A program made the translations under genes and the position numbers. Of a stretch of 64,000 nt of DNA, positions 49,652 to 58,472 are shown in pieces. Source of the stretch: Fictibacillus phosphorivorans (lineage in GTDB: Bacteria > Bacillota > Bacilli > Bacillales > Fictibacillaceae); NCBI RefSeq assembly GCF_023715845.1, contig NZ_JAMBOR010000015.1, forward strand, positions 28,445 to 92,444, read 5' to 3'. How positions within the stretch are numbered: position 1 is the first letter of the stretch; every line of letters starts with the position of its first letter. Below the pieces are notes generated by a model. That model had not been told where the DNA came from, did no database searches, and was given only the letters and a program-made list of their open reading frames with translations.

Positions 49652-49680
49652 TTGACAATTTAATAGAGCGCTGATAGATT
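49652..49680 (+). promoter_or_regulatory. Promoter of the second LacI-type gene
   Basis: TTGACA at 49652-49657 and TAGATT at 49675-49680 with 17 nt between. The operator at 49693 lies just downstream of the expected start. Confidence 0.65.
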
Positions 49681-49692
49681 GGAAGTGTAAAT

Positions 49693-49704
49693 GTAAACGT
49701 TTAC
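49693..49704. promoter_or_regulatory. LacI-family operator GTAAACGTTTAC, copy 1
   Basis: Perfect 12-bp CG-centred palindrome upstream of the regulator gene. With its 5' T it also matches 13 of 14 positions of the CcpA cre consensus, so CcpA could share the site. Confidence 0.7.
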
Positions 49705-49727
49705 GTAAAAGAAAGCAGGTAGATGTT

Positions 49728-50744
49728 TTGAATCCGACAATAAAAGATGTAGCCAAGTATGCAAATGTTTCAATTGCAACGGTCTCCAGGATCGTTAACG
49801 GGCTGCCAGGCTATTCGGAGGACACAAAGAAAAAAGTGCAAGAAGCTATTGAGGCCTTAGGCTATCAGCCGAACGCCATTGCCCGAGGACTGATTAATAA
49901 AAGAACCCAAACCATTGGTGTCCTGTTTCCTGATGTGTCCGGTATGCTTTCTTCAGAAGTGCTTGAAGGTGTTGAGAATGCCGCTCACGATGCCGGATTC
50001 AGTGTCATCGTCTGCAATACGGCTTCCAGCGGAAAGCGGACAGTTAAATATTTGCGGTTATTGCAGGAAAAACGGGTAGACGGCATCATCTTTGCCTCAG
50101 AAGTCGTGAAGGAAGAATATTATAAAATTTTTCAAGAGATGAAAGTTCCAGTCGTGCTTGTCTCAACTGCTTCTTCCGAGTTCGATCTTCCTTTCGTCCG
50201 CGTAAACGATTTTGAAGGTGCTTTTCGAGCAACTGAGTATCTGATAACAAATGGACATAAAATGATCGGAATGATAGGCGGCAAAACGAATGATCCGATT
50301 GCGGGAATTCCCCGTTTGAAAGGCTTTAAGGAAGCTCTTCAAAAACATTCGCTGCCTTATTCAGAAAAACACATCACGATCAGTGAAGGCTATCGTTTTC
50401 AAAATGGAAAAGAGTCATTGCCTGTGCTGCTAAAACAGCTGCCCAATATGACTGCTCTGTTTGCGGTAAGTGACGAGGTGGCGATAGGGGCGATGACCGC
50501 TGCGCATCAGCTTGGCATAAAAGTGCCGGAAGAACTGTCGATCATCGGGTATGATAATCTGAAGTTTGCAGAAATGTGTTACCCGGGGCTGACCACTGTC
50601 TCACAGCCCTTAAAAGATATGGGACAAACAGCAGGCGAGATTTTAGTAAAATTGATTAAAGGTGAAGAAAAAGAAGCAGAAAGCCGTTTTATGCCATTTA
50701 CAATTGTAGAAAGGCAGTCAGTCTGTGATTTACGCAACAAGTAA
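49728..50744 (+). CDS. LacI/GalR-family transcriptional regulator
   Basis: A 338-aa repressor: residues 1-24 NPTIKDVAKYANVSIATVSR form the helix-turn-helix, and the effector domain ends with ELSIIGYDNLKFAEMCYPGLTTVSQPLKDMG. TTG 49728 follows GCAGGT by 7 nt. Identical GTAAACGTTTAC palindromes lie before this gene and before the ThuA gene, so it likely represses itself and the four-gene cluster downstream. Inducer unknown. Confidence 0.93.
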   Translation: MNPTIKDVAKYANVSIATVSRIVNGLPGYSEDTKKKVQEAIEALGYQPNAIARGLINKRTQTIGVLFPDVSGMLSSEVLEGVENAAHDAGFSVIVCNTASSGKRTVKYLRLLQEKRVDGIIFASEVVKEEYYKIFQEMKVPVVLVSTASSEFDLPFVRVNDFEGAFRATEYLITNGHKMIGMIGGKTNDPIAGIPRLKGFKEALQKHSLPYSEKHITISEGYRFQNGKESLPVLLKQLPNMTALFAVSDEVAIGAMTAAHQLGIKVPEELSIIGYDNLKFAEMCYPGLTTVSQPLKDMGQTAGEILVKLIKGEEKEAESRFMPFTIVERQSVCDLRNK

Positions 50745-50785
50745 AAAACGGAAGCACCATTGCTTCATTTTATTTTATTAAAAGA

Positions 50786-50797
50786 GTAAACGTTTAC
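50786..50797. promoter_or_regulatory. LacI-family operator GTAAACGTTTAC, copy 2
   Basis: Same 12-bp palindrome as 49693-49704, followed by an overlapping half-palindrome TACGTAAAACGCTTACA. It stands 36 nt before the ThuA gene. Confidence 0.7.
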
Positions 50798-50833
50798 GTA
50801 AAACGCTTACACAACATATAGGAGGCATACACA

Positions 50834-51556
50834 ATGATTAAAGTTACAGTATGGAATGAAAACCGCCACGAGCAGAAGAACCCGACAGTGCAAGAAATCT
50901 ATCCAAAAGGAATTCACGGTGCGATCGCTGAGTTTTTAGAGAACGCAGGACACGATGTGAAGACAGCAACGTTGGATGAGCCTGAGCACGGTCTTACAGA
51001 GGAAGTATTAAACCAGACAGATGTACTTGTATGGTGGGGACACCTAGCCCATGACGAAGTGGATGATGCGATCGTGAATAAAGTCCAGCAGCGAGTATTG
51101 GATGGAATGGGTCTCTTAATCCTTCATTCCGGTCATTTTTCTAAAATCTTCAAAAAGTTAATGGGTACATCATGTGACTTAAAGTGGCGTGAAGCTGACG
51201 AAAAGGAACGCATTTGGATCGTGAACCCTAGCCATCCTGTAGCAAACGGTCTTGGAGAGTACATCGAACTTGAAAAAGAAGAGATGTATGGCGAGCATTT
51301 TGATATCCCGGCTCCAGATGATCTTGTATTTGTTAGCTGGTTTGAAGGAGGAGAAGTGTTCCGTTCAGGATGTGTTTACAATCGTGGAAAAGGGAAGGTC
51401 TTCTACTTCCGTCCAGGGCATGAGACTTACCCGACTTACTACAACAAAGATGTTCAAACTGTAATCACGAATGCTGTATCATTCTTAGCTCCATCTGGAA
51501 GCCAAGCTCCTGTGTACGGAAACGCAAAACCGCTTGAAGCAATTGGAGCGAAGTAA
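50834..51556 (+). CDS. ThuA-domain protein (trehalose utilization type)
   Basis: A 240-aa class I glutamine-amidotransferase-fold protein. [41 protein letters not shown] near residue 96 and [17 protein letters not shown] near 189 fit ThuA. In rhizobia ThuAB helps trehalose/sucrose breakdown through 3-keto sugars. Here it leads a cluster of two oxidoreductases and an isomerase, supporting a keto-sugar pathway. AGGAGG precedes the ATG. A 325-nt gap with a dispersed repeat separates it from the next gene. Confidence 0.88.
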   Translation: MIKVTVWNENRHEQKNPTVQEIYPKGIHGAIAEFLENAGHDVKTATLDEPEHGLTEEVLNQTDVLVWWGHLAHDEVDDAIVNKVQQRVLDGMGLLILHSGHFSKIFKKLMGTSCDLKWREADEKERIWIVNPSHPVANGLGEYIELEKEEMYGEHFDIPAPDDLVFVSWFEGGEVFRSGCVYNRGKGKVFYFRPGHETYPTYYNKDVQTVITNAVSFLAPSGSQAPVYGNAKPLEAIGAK

Positions 51557-51601
51557 TTCATTTAAAGGCTTTTTTCGGAAAAAACTGGTGAGTGAAGATA
51601 G

Positions 51602-51724
51602 TGGATCTCCGTTGCAGGATACTCGCTTTCCGCGGGGCGTGCGGTGAGCCCACTCGTCGCTTTGCGACATTGATCGGTCTCACCTGTCCCGTTGATCCCG
51701 CTGGAGTCTCGCACCTTGCACTCA
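51602..51724. repeat. Dispersed GC-rich Bacillus-type repeat
   Basis: A GC-rich block (TCGCTTTCCGCGGGG, CGGTGAG...CTCACC, GGAGTCTCGCACCTTGCACTC) inserted in an AT-rich gap. I recognise close variants as repeats scattered in many Bacillus genomes. It can fold through GGTGAG/CTCACC and GCGAG/CTCGC pairings. A fragment lies at 10727-10751. Confidence 0.65.
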
Positions 51725-51881
51725 ACTTTTCAATGATGTGAAAGAAACGAACATCAATCAGTTATTGTTATAAGTATTTGATAGCAAGAGAGTTGAGCTT
51801 TGCGGAAGAGGCTTGATTGCACTATTCAAGCACATCAAAATTGTTTTCTATAAAATAACCAATCATGAGGAGGAAGTAAAA

Positions 51882-52916
51882 ATGACAGTAAAAGTTGGAA
51901 TTATCGGATGTGGAAGTATTGCTAATCACCGCCACTTGCCGGAATATGCAGCAAACCAGGATGTTGAGATCGTGGCTGTATGTGATGTTGTAAAAGAACG
52001 CGCAGAGGCGGCACAAGCTGTTTATGGCGGAAAGATCTATACGGACTATAATGAACTGCTTGCATTTGATGAGGTAGAAGCGGTAAGTGTTTGCACACCA
52101 AACTACCTGCATGCCCCTGTATCCGTGGCTGCGCTAAAAGCAGGGAAGCACGTATTATGTGAAAAGCCGATGGCTACTTCTCTAGAAGAAGCAGAAGAGA
52201 TGATCGAAGCAGCGGAACAAAGCGGCAAGACTCTCATGATTGGACATAACCAGCGTTTTGTTCCAGCGCACCAAAAAGCGCGTGAGATCATTGCGAGCGG
52301 AGAGCTTGGAAAAGTGTACAGCTTCCGCACAGCATTCGGGCACCCTGGACCTGAAGCGTGGAGTGTTGATGGAAAGAACAGCTGGTTCTTTAAGAAAGAT
52401 GAAGCATTTATCGGCGCAATGGGTGATCTAGGTGTTCATAAAACAGATTTGATCCGTTATATCCTTGGAGAAGAGATCGCTGAAGTTGGAGCGTTCGTGG
52501 AAACAAGTGCAAAAGAATTTGCTACCGTTGATGACACTGCCGTTTGTGTGTTGAAAACAGACAGCGGCATTATTGGAACACTTGCTGCGAGCTGGTCGTA
52601 CACGGCAAAAGAAGACAACTCAACGATCATCTATGGAGAAAAGGGAATTCTTCGCCTTGAAGATGATCCTCAATATTCTCTTGTCGCACAATACACGAAC
52701 GGATCAATCGTTCGTTATGAGCTTGGTGCGATCCAAACGAATGAAAATCAATCAAACTCCCATGTTGTTGATCATTTTATTGAAGCGGTTGAATCAGGTG
52801 AATCTCCGCTTATCACAGGCGAAGAAGGTAAGCGTTCACTAGCTGTCATCCTAGCAGCCTTAGAATCCAATGAGAAGAAGACGATCGAAAAAGTAAGAAC
52901 AGGAGTACACGCATGA
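51882..52916 (+). CDS. Gfo/Idh/MocA family oxidoreductase (first)
   Basis: A 344-aa NAD(P)-dependent sugar or inositol dehydrogenase-like enzyme. N-terminal Rossmann motif VGIIGCGSIANHRHLPEY, CEKPMATSLEEAEEM with the family catalytic lysine near residue 94, and GDLGVHKTDLIRYILGE with the catalytic His region near 183. AGGAGG precedes ATG 51882. Overlaps the second oxidoreductase by 4 nt. It shares low identity with its neighbour, so the pair probably handles different steps. Confidence 0.9.
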   Translation: MTVKVGIIGCGSIANHRHLPEYAANQDVEIVAVCDVVKERAEAAQAVYGGKIYTDYNELLAFDEVEAVSVCTPNYLHAPVSVAALKAGKHVLCEKPMATSLEEAEEMIEAAEQSGKTLMIGHNQRFVPAHQKAREIIASGELGKVYSFRTAFGHPGPEAWSVDGKNSWFFKKDEAFIGAMGDLGVHKTDLIRYILGEEIAEVGAFVETSAKEFATVDDTAVCVLKTDSGIIGTLAASWSYTAKEDNSTIIYGEKGILRLEDDPQYSLVAQYTNGSIVRYELGAIQTNENQSNSHVVDHFIEAVESGESPLITGEEGKRSLAVILAALESNEKKTIEKVRTGVHA

Positions 52917-53974
52917 AATTAAGAGTGGGTATAATCGGGGCTGGCGGCATCGCACAAGGCCGTCATATCCCCGCTTTTCAACAACTTGGAGATCAAGCAG
53001 AAATTACTGCGATCAGTGATGTCAATGTAGAAGTGGCTAAATCTGTTGCTGAAAAATTTCACGTACCGAATTATTTTACAACGTATCAAGAGATGTGGCC
53101 GCACGTAGATGCTGTTGTCATTTGTACGCCAAACAAGTTTCATAGAGAAATAACGGTTGCGGCTCTCGATGCTGGAAAACACGTTCTATGTGAAAAACCG
53201 ATGGCGATGACGGTTGAGGAATGCGAAGAGATGATAGAAGCTGAAAAACGTTCTGGAAAAGTTCTTTCTATCGCGTACCATTACCGTTATATGAAAGAAT
53301 CCCAAGCAGCTAAACGTGTCATCGAAGCAGGTGAAGTAGGTAATCCATTTGTCGTCCGAGTTCAGGCTCTTAGAAGACGAAAGGTGCCAGGCTGGGGAGT
53401 TTTTACGAACAAAGAGCTTCAAGGTGGAGGAAGTTTAATAGATTACGGTTGCCATCTGCTAGATCTAACGTTATGGCTATTGGGTAACCCAGCAATCCGT
53501 GAAGTTTCGGGGCAAACGTATAACACGGTCAGCCGGGAAGCCGAACAAGTGAACCAATGGGGTTCGTTTGATGCGGAAACGTTCGAAGTCGATGACCACG
53601 TTACAGCTTACATTCGTTTAGCGAACGGAGGAACGATCCTTTTTGAAACCTCATGGGCTGCGAATATTCCTGATGATGCGGAAATGGTTCGGATCTCAGG
53701 AGACCGAGGCGGGCTGGATGTATTTCCTTTTTCGGTCAATAAAGCAGAGAACGGCATGTTGACCACTGCAAAAGCAGATTGGATTCTTGGAGAAGATGAT
53801 CCTGGCATTGTACAGGCTAAGAATTTTATAGACAGCTGTCTAGGAAAAGCTGAGCCATTGGTAAAAGCAGTAGAAGCGATGAACACATCACGTGTCATTG
53901 AAGCAATCTATGCAAGCAGTTTGATGGGGAAAAGCGTCCCTGTTGAGAATGGAAAAGGAGTGGAGAAAGCATGA
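52913..53974 (+). CDS. Gfo/Idh/MocA family oxidoreductase (second)
   Basis: A 353-aa enzyme of the same fold: VGIIGAGGIAQGRHIPAF, CEKPMAMTVEECEEMIEAEKRSGK near residue 93, and SLIDYGCHLLDLTLWLLGNP near 177. ATGA overlaps at both ends couple it to the previous oxidoreductase and to the isomerase gene. Substrate probably a sugar, disaccharide or inositol derivative. Confidence 0.9.
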   Translation: MKLRVGIIGAGGIAQGRHIPAFQQLGDQAEITAISDVNVEVAKSVAEKFHVPNYFTTYQEMWPHVDAVVICTPNKFHREITVAALDAGKHVLCEKPMAMTVEECEEMIEAEKRSGKVLSIAYHYRYMKESQAAKRVIEAGEVGNPFVVRVQALRRRKVPGWGVFTNKELQGGGSLIDYGCHLLDLTLWLLGNPAIREVSGQTYNTVSREAEQVNQWGSFDAETFEVDDHVTAYIRLANGGTILFETSWAANIPDDAEMVRISGDRGGLDVFPFSVNKAENGMLTTAKADWILGEDDPGIVQAKNFIDSCLGKAEPLVKAVEAMNTSRVIEAIYASSLMGKSVPVENGKGVEKA

Positions 53975-54939
53975 AACTAGGAGTATTTACAGTTCTTTTT
54001 TCGCAGAAGTCATTCACAGAAATGCTTGATTATGTAAAAGAGGCAGGCGTTCAAGCGGTTGAGATTGGAACGGGAAACTATCCTGGCAACGCGCATTGTC
54101 CGATGGATGAATTGTTAGCGAGTGAAGACAAGCGAAACGAATATCTGCATGAAGTGGAAAAGCGCGGTTTAACGATTTCAGCGTTCAGCTGTCATGGTAA
54201 TCCGTTGTCTCCAGATGAAGCGTTCGCGAAGGAATCTCATGATACATTTGTAAAAACAGTAGAACTTGCTGGTTTGATGAATGTACCCGTTGTAAACTGT
54301 TTCTCAGGCGTACCAGGAGATTCTGAAAACGCTAAGTATCCAAACTGGCCGGTATCTCCTTGGCCGAACGAGTATAGCGATGTACTGAAGTGGCAATGGG
54401 AAGAGAAGCTTATTCCTTACTGGCGTACATGGGGTCAGTTCGCAAAAGAACATGGTGTGAAGATTGGTTTAGAGCTTCACGGCGGTTTCTTAGTCCACAC
54501 ACCTTACACGTTGTTAAAACTGCGTGAAGAAACATGTGATGCGATTGGTGCGAACCTTGATCCTTCTCACTTATGGTGGCAAGGAATCGATCCTGTCGCG
54601 GCAATCAAGATCTTAGGTAAAGCTGGAGCACTCCATCATTTCCATGCGAAGGATACGTATTTAGATCAAGACAACATCAACATGTACGGCTTAACGGATA
54701 TGCAGCCATACGGTGCTGTTCAAAACCGTGCATGGAGTTTCCGTTCAGTAGGTTGCGGTCACTCTGTTCAGGATTGGTCAGACATGATGAGTGCGCTTCG
54801 TACGTATGGCTACGATTATGTAGTGAGCATCGAACACGAAGATCCGATCATGTCGATCGAAGAAGGCTTCACTCGCGCTGTAAAGAACCTGCAGTCGATT
54901 CTTATCTCTGAACAGCCTGCCGAGATGTGGTGGGTCTAG
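53971..54939 (+). CDS. Sugar phosphate isomerase/epimerase-type TIM-barrel protein
   Basis: A 322-aa AP-endonuclease-2/xylose-isomerase-like barrel. Metal-binding residues likely in GLELHGGFLVHT, NLDPSHLWWQ near residue 195, HHFHAKDTY near 223 and VSIEHEDP near 291. Such proteins epimerise or dehydrate keto-sugars and inosose. Last gene of the LacI-ThuA cluster, which has no transporter gene. A family palindrome begins just after its stop. Confidence 0.88.
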   Translation: MKLGVFTVLFSQKSFTEMLDYVKEAGVQAVEIGTGNYPGNAHCPMDELLASEDKRNEYLHEVEKRGLTISAFSCHGNPLSPDEAFAKESHDTFVKTVELAGLMNVPVVNCFSGVPGDSENAKYPNWPVSPWPNEYSDVLKWQWEEKLIPYWRTWGQFAKEHGVKIGLELHGGFLVHTPYTLLKLREETCDAIGANLDPSHLWWQGIDPVAAIKILGKAGALHHFHAKDTYLDQDNINMYGLTDMQPYGAVQNRAWSFRSVGCGHSVQDWSDMMSALRTYGYDYVVSIEHEDPIMSIEEGFTRAVKNLQSILISEQPAEMWWV

Positions 54940-54949
54940 TACAAAAGTA

Positions 54950-55009
54950 GGGGTCTGACCCCAGACAAATACAAATCACCCCGATTTGTATTTGTGGGGT
55001 GCACACCCC
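54950..55009. repeat. GGGGTCTGACCCC element, copy 2
   Basis: Core at 54950-54962, then GACAAATACAAAT (54964-54976), a 7-nt loop and ATTTGTATTTGT (54984-54995), matching copy 1 at 34595; an extra palindrome GGGGTGCACACCCC follows at 54996-55009. It starts 10 nt after a stop codon. Confidence 0.8.
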
Positions 55010-55019
55010 TTTGATTAAA

Positions 55020-55058
55020 GAAAGCCTGAAATCCATCCACAAGGATTTCAGGCTTTTT
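55020..55058 (+). terminator. Terminator of the ThuA-oxidoreductase cluster
   Basis: AAAGCCTGAAATCC and GGATTTCAGGCTTT pair perfectly, followed by T5. Confidence 0.88.
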
Positions 55059-55113
55059 CATGAATTTTGAACCCAAGCAACATCTCTCCAGAACAAACGA
55101 TTTAAAACAGGAA

Positions 55114-55143
55114 TTGACAGTTCATGGCAGTTTCCTCTATAAT
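55114..55143 (+). promoter_or_regulatory. proS promoter
   Basis: Consensus TTGACA (55114-55119) and TATAAT (55138-55143) with an 18-nt spacer, just before the T-box leader. Confidence 0.85.
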
Positions 55144-55159
55144 TTTGAAAAAACAAACT

Positions 55160-55394
55160 CGAAACATTGATGAGGGTTAGTACATTGATCTTGTCTTCTT
55201 CAGAGAGGGAGCTGTTTGCTGAGAGGTTCCTGCTGACAACCAATCGAACCTGCCTCTGAGTTCTGACTCCGATTTTAGTGGAAGAGATCAGCGGTTCAAA
55301 ACCGTTATCATGAAAGAGTGTAAAGCTATGCTTTGAATTAGGGTGGTACCGCCATGGCAAAATGGTCCCTAAGACAGGCATAGCTTTTTTTATT
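55160..55394 (+). promoter_or_regulatory. T-box leader of proS
   Basis: The T-box core AGGGTGGTACCGC is at 55340-55352, preceded by AGTA/GAGAGGGAGC stem I features (55178-55215) and followed by a terminator whose AAGCTATGC (55322) and GCATAGCTTTTTTT (55378) arms pair. CCT followed by a purine near 55249 could be the proline specifier. Uncharged tRNA-Pro would favour antitermination. Confidence 0.92.
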
Positions 55395-55419
55395 TACTAA
55401 AAAAAGCGGGGTGCATCTA

Positions 55420-56850
55420 ATGGCAAAGGAATTTGTAAGAGATGTAACAAACATGGATGAGGATTTTGCACAGTGGTATACAGATGTTGTTACAAAAGCG
55501 GAACTGATCGATTACTCGAGTGTTCGCGGGTCTATGATCATAAGACCGTACGGGTATGCGATCTGGGAAAACATCCAGAAACAACTGGATAAACGAATCA
55601 AAGAAACAGGGCATGAGAATGTTTATATGCCGCTCTTTATTCCAGAGAGTCTTTTGCAAAAGGAAAAAGACCATATAGAAGGCTTTGCGCCTGAAGTAGC
55701 ATGGGTGACACATGGTGGGGAAGAGAAGCTGACAGAGCGTCTTTGTGTTCGGCCGACTTCTGAAGTTCTTTTTGCCGAACATTTTAAAAACGTCATTCAT
55801 TCCTACCGAGATCTCCCTAAGCTTTATAACCAATGGTCGAACGTGGTTAGGTGGGAAAAAACGACGCGTCCTTTCCTTCGTACGCTAGAGTTCCTTTGGC
55901 AAGAAGGCCACACGTGTCATGAAACAGATGAGGACGCGCATGAAGAAACGGTGCGTATGCTTCATGTTTACGCCGAACTTTGCGAAGAGTATCTAGCTAT
56001 ACCGGTCGTCAAAGGACAAAAAACAGAGAAAGAAAAATTCGCTGGAGCTAAATATACGTATACGATTGAAAGTCTGATGCATGACGGGAAAGCGTTGCAG
56101 TCAGGAACTTCTCATCACCTGGGTGACGGATTCGCAAAAGCATTCGGCATTGAGTTCACGAACAGAGAAGGCAAGCTGCAGACCGTACAACAAACTTCCT
56201 GGGGCTTTACTACGCGTATTATCGGTGCAATGATTATGGTCCACGGTGATGACCGAGGGCTAGTCGTCCCGCCTAAAATCGCACCAACACAGCTGATGAT
56301 CGTGCCGATCGCTCATCACAAAGAAGGTGTACTGGATTTTGCATACGATTTGAAAGAAAAGCTTTCAGGTAGCATTCGGGCAGGAATTGACGCAAGCGAT
56401 AAAAAACCAGGCTGGAAGTTCAATGAGTATGAAATGAAGGGAATTCCGCTCCGACTTGAAGTGGGACCACGAGATATCGAACAGAAGCAAGTTGTACTTG
56501 TCCGCAGAGATACAGGAGAAAAACAAACAGTATCCATTGTAAACTTAGAATCTCACATCCAAGAAACCTTAGCTGACATTCAACAAAATCTATTTAACAA
56601 AGCGAAAAAACATCGAGATGAAAAAACAAGTATTGCTTTTACTTTCGATGAATTTAAAGAAAGTCTTACAACCAACGGAGGATTTATTAAAGCCATGTGG
56701 TGCGGAGATGAAGGGTGTGAAAACTTCATTAAAGAGGAAACAGGGGCAACATCCAGATGCATTCCGTTTGAACAAGAAAAGCTCTCGGATCAATGCGTGT
56801 GCTGTGAACAAGAAGGAAAGCATCTCGTCTACTGGGCAAAAGCGTATTAA
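55420..56850 (+). CDS. proS: Prolyl-tRNA synthetase, type 3 (eukaryote/archaea-like)
   Basis: A 476-aa class II synthetase that charges tRNA-Pro. Motif 2 appears around [35 protein letters not shown] near residue 130, and motif 3 near [23 protein letters not shown] at 275. The C-terminal zinc-binding extension has CGDEGCENF...CVCC and ends in the conserved AKAY. It lacks the INS editing insertion of the bacterial form. ATG 55420 follows GGGGTG. T-box control indicates response to proline starvation. Confidence 0.95.
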   Translation: MAKEFVRDVTNMDEDFAQWYTDVVTKAELIDYSSVRGSMIIRPYGYAIWENIQKQLDKRIKETGHENVYMPLFIPESLLQKEKDHIEGFAPEVAWVTHGGEEKLTERLCVRPTSEVLFAEHFKNVIHSYRDLPKLYNQWSNVVRWEKTTRPFLRTLEFLWQEGHTCHETDEDAHEETVRMLHVYAELCEEYLAIPVVKGQKTEKEKFAGAKYTYTIESLMHDGKALQSGTSHHLGDGFAKAFGIEFTNREGKLQTVQQTSWGFTTRIIGAMIMVHGDDRGLVVPPKIAPTQLMIVPIAHHKEGVLDFAYDLKEKLSGSIRAGIDASDKKPGWKFNEYEMKGIPLRLEVGPRDIEQKQVVLVRRDTGEKQTVSIVNLESHIQETLADIQQNLFNKAKKHRDEKTSIAFTFDEFKESLTTNGGFIKAMWCGDEGCENFIKEETGATSRCIPFEQEKLSDQCVCCEQEGKHLVYWAKAY

Positions 56851-56855
56851 AAAAG

Positions 56856-56887
56856 AAAGGGGGACAGACCCGGGTCTGTCCCCCTTT
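56856..56887. repeat. Perfect 32-nt palindrome / proS terminator, copy 6 of the family
   Basis: AAAGGGGGACAGACCC pairs with its exact complement, centre 56871/56872, followed by further T. It holds GGGTCTGTCCC in both orientations, like copy 5 but inverted about the centre, and starts 6 nt after the proS stop. Confidence 0.85.
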
Positions 56888-56969
56888 TTTTATAATATAA
56901 TTATTTTCAACATATTTGGAACTTTACAATACTGTACGACATACACTATAATAGGATCGAGGTGATTGC

Positions 56970-57308
56970 ATGAGTGATTTAATTCTCTCACTTAAGACCG
57001 AATTAAGGCGGGGTACTTTAACCCTGGCTGTACTTAGCCAGCTTCAAGAACCGCAGTACGGATACTCTCTTGTACAGCGGTTAGAAGAAAACAACATTAT
57101 GATTGATCAAAGCACACTGTATCCATTATTAAGAAGACTGGAAAAACAGGAACTCTTAACAAGCCAATGGGATACAAGCGAGAATAGACCTAGAAAATAT
57201 TATCTCCTGAGCGAATTCGGAAAAGAAATGTTTGAGGAGCTTAAACAAGAGTGGTTTCAAACATCAATGCAATTAAATTCGATGTTAGAAGGAGGAGATT
57301 CTAAATGA
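56970..57308 (+). CDS. PadR-family transcriptional regulator
   Basis: A 112-aa winged-helix protein: LRRGTLTLAVLSQLQEPQYGYSLVQRLEENNIMIDQSTLYPLLRRLEKQELL is the PadR signature. GAGGTG precedes the ATG. It overlaps the next gene by 4 nt; PadR regulators commonly pair with such membrane proteins and repress their shared operon. Confidence 0.92.
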   Translation: MSDLILSLKTELRRGTLTLAVLSQLQEPQYGYSLVQRLEENNIMIDQSTLYPLLRRLEKQELLTSQWDTSENRPRKYYLLSEFGKEMFEELKQEWFQTSMQLNSMLEGGDSK

Positions 57309-58333
57309 ATTTGCAAGAATGTTATATCAATGAAGTTACACGAAGGCTTCCGGTAAAAATAAGGGATGACATTGCCATGGAATTGAGGTCCATCATTGAA
57401 GATATGCTTCCTGATGAACATACCGAAGAGGATCTGAAGAAAGTCCTGTCGAAGCTAGGCGACCCTGCCAAACTAGCAAACGAATATCAGGATAAACCAC
57501 GGTATATCATCGGTCCCGACTTTTATGACAGCTACATCAATGTCCTGATTGTTGCAGCTATTATTTCTGTCGTAGTAAGCAGTCTTGCCCTGTTTGTTCA
57601 TGGCATCATGACATTCGACGAAGATAAGTCTCTATTTGCCCTATTATCATTAGTCGGACAGTTATCATTGAAGATGTTACTCTCTAGTTTCAACGTTCTA
57701 TTTCAAGTTTTCTTCTGGGTTACAATCGTTTTTATCGTTCTCGAACGAACAGGATTATCATACGAAAAAGGACAAAATAAAAAGAAGCCATGGACACCAG
57801 ACGATTTGTATCAAGTTGAAAAGGTTGAAAAGAAAAGACAAATACCAAAAAGTGAGGTTTTCTTCAGTTTGTTCTGGACAGCATTATGGGCAACCATTCT
57901 ATTTAATGCGTCTAACTTAATCGGCTGGTATGAACAAACAGGAGAAGGCTTGAAAGGATTGAAGCTTGAAGCACCCTTATTTAATCAGGATGTACTGTAT
58001 TCGTATGCACCCTTCCTGATCCTTTTGATTGCTATCGAAATCGGGCTGGCCATCTATAAATTCTTTATCGGGAAATGGACAAAAGCACTAGCTGTTATCA
58101 ACATGGTGTACCATTTCTTTTCCTTAGGATTACTCTGTGTCATGCTGACAGATTCGACACTTTTTAATAAAGCATTTACTTTAAAGTTGTTTGAAGCTTT
58201 TAAAGATGTCCCAGCGGGCTGGTGGATAGGGACCATTATCTCTACCATGGTTATTTTCTCTATTATAGATATCATCTCAGGATTTAATAAGGCGGCAGCT
58301 AAGACAAATATCACTAACCTTCAAATAAAATAA
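57305..58333 (+). CDS. Membrane protein with N-terminal HAAS-type signalling domain
   Basis: A 342-aa protein. Residues 1-65 (CYINEVTRRLPVKIRDDIAMELRSIIEDML...VLSKLGDPAKLANEYQD) form the HAAS/DUF1700-like helical domain found next to PadR regulators. About six membrane helices follow (near 75-95, 115-145, 185-205, 235-255, 262-285, 300-322). Role unknown; likely a stress or envelope sensor working with the PadR protein. Confidence 0.83.
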   Translation: MNLQECYINEVTRRLPVKIRDDIAMELRSIIEDMLPDEHTEEDLKKVLSKLGDPAKLANEYQDKPRYIIGPDFYDSYINVLIVAAIISVVVSSLALFVHGIMTFDEDKSLFALLSLVGQLSLKMLLSSFNVLFQVFFWVTIVFIVLERTGLSYEKGQNKKKPWTPDDLYQVEKVEKKRQIPKSEVFFSLFWTALWATILFNASNLIGWYEQTGEGLKGLKLEAPLFNQDVLYSYAPFLILLIAIEIGLAIYKFFIGKWTKALAVINMVYHFFSLGLLCVMLTDSTLFNKAFTLKLFEAFKDVPAGWWIGTIISTMVIFSIIDIISGFNKAAAKTNITNLQIK

Positions 58334-58340
58334 GTAATAG

Positions 58341-58376
58341 TAAAAGAGACTTTATCAATAATAAGTCTCTTTTTAT
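58341..58376 (+). terminator. Terminator of the padR operon
   Basis: AAAAGAGACTT and AAGTCTCTTTT form an 11-bp stem followed by T. Confidence 0.82.
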
Positions 58377-58472
58377 TATGTAAAAATAATTCATCCTCCT
58401 CTATGCAAATAAAAATTTCCGTATAAAATAGAGAGAGTGCAATGAATCAAGTCAAGTTAGGGGAGTAGTGTT

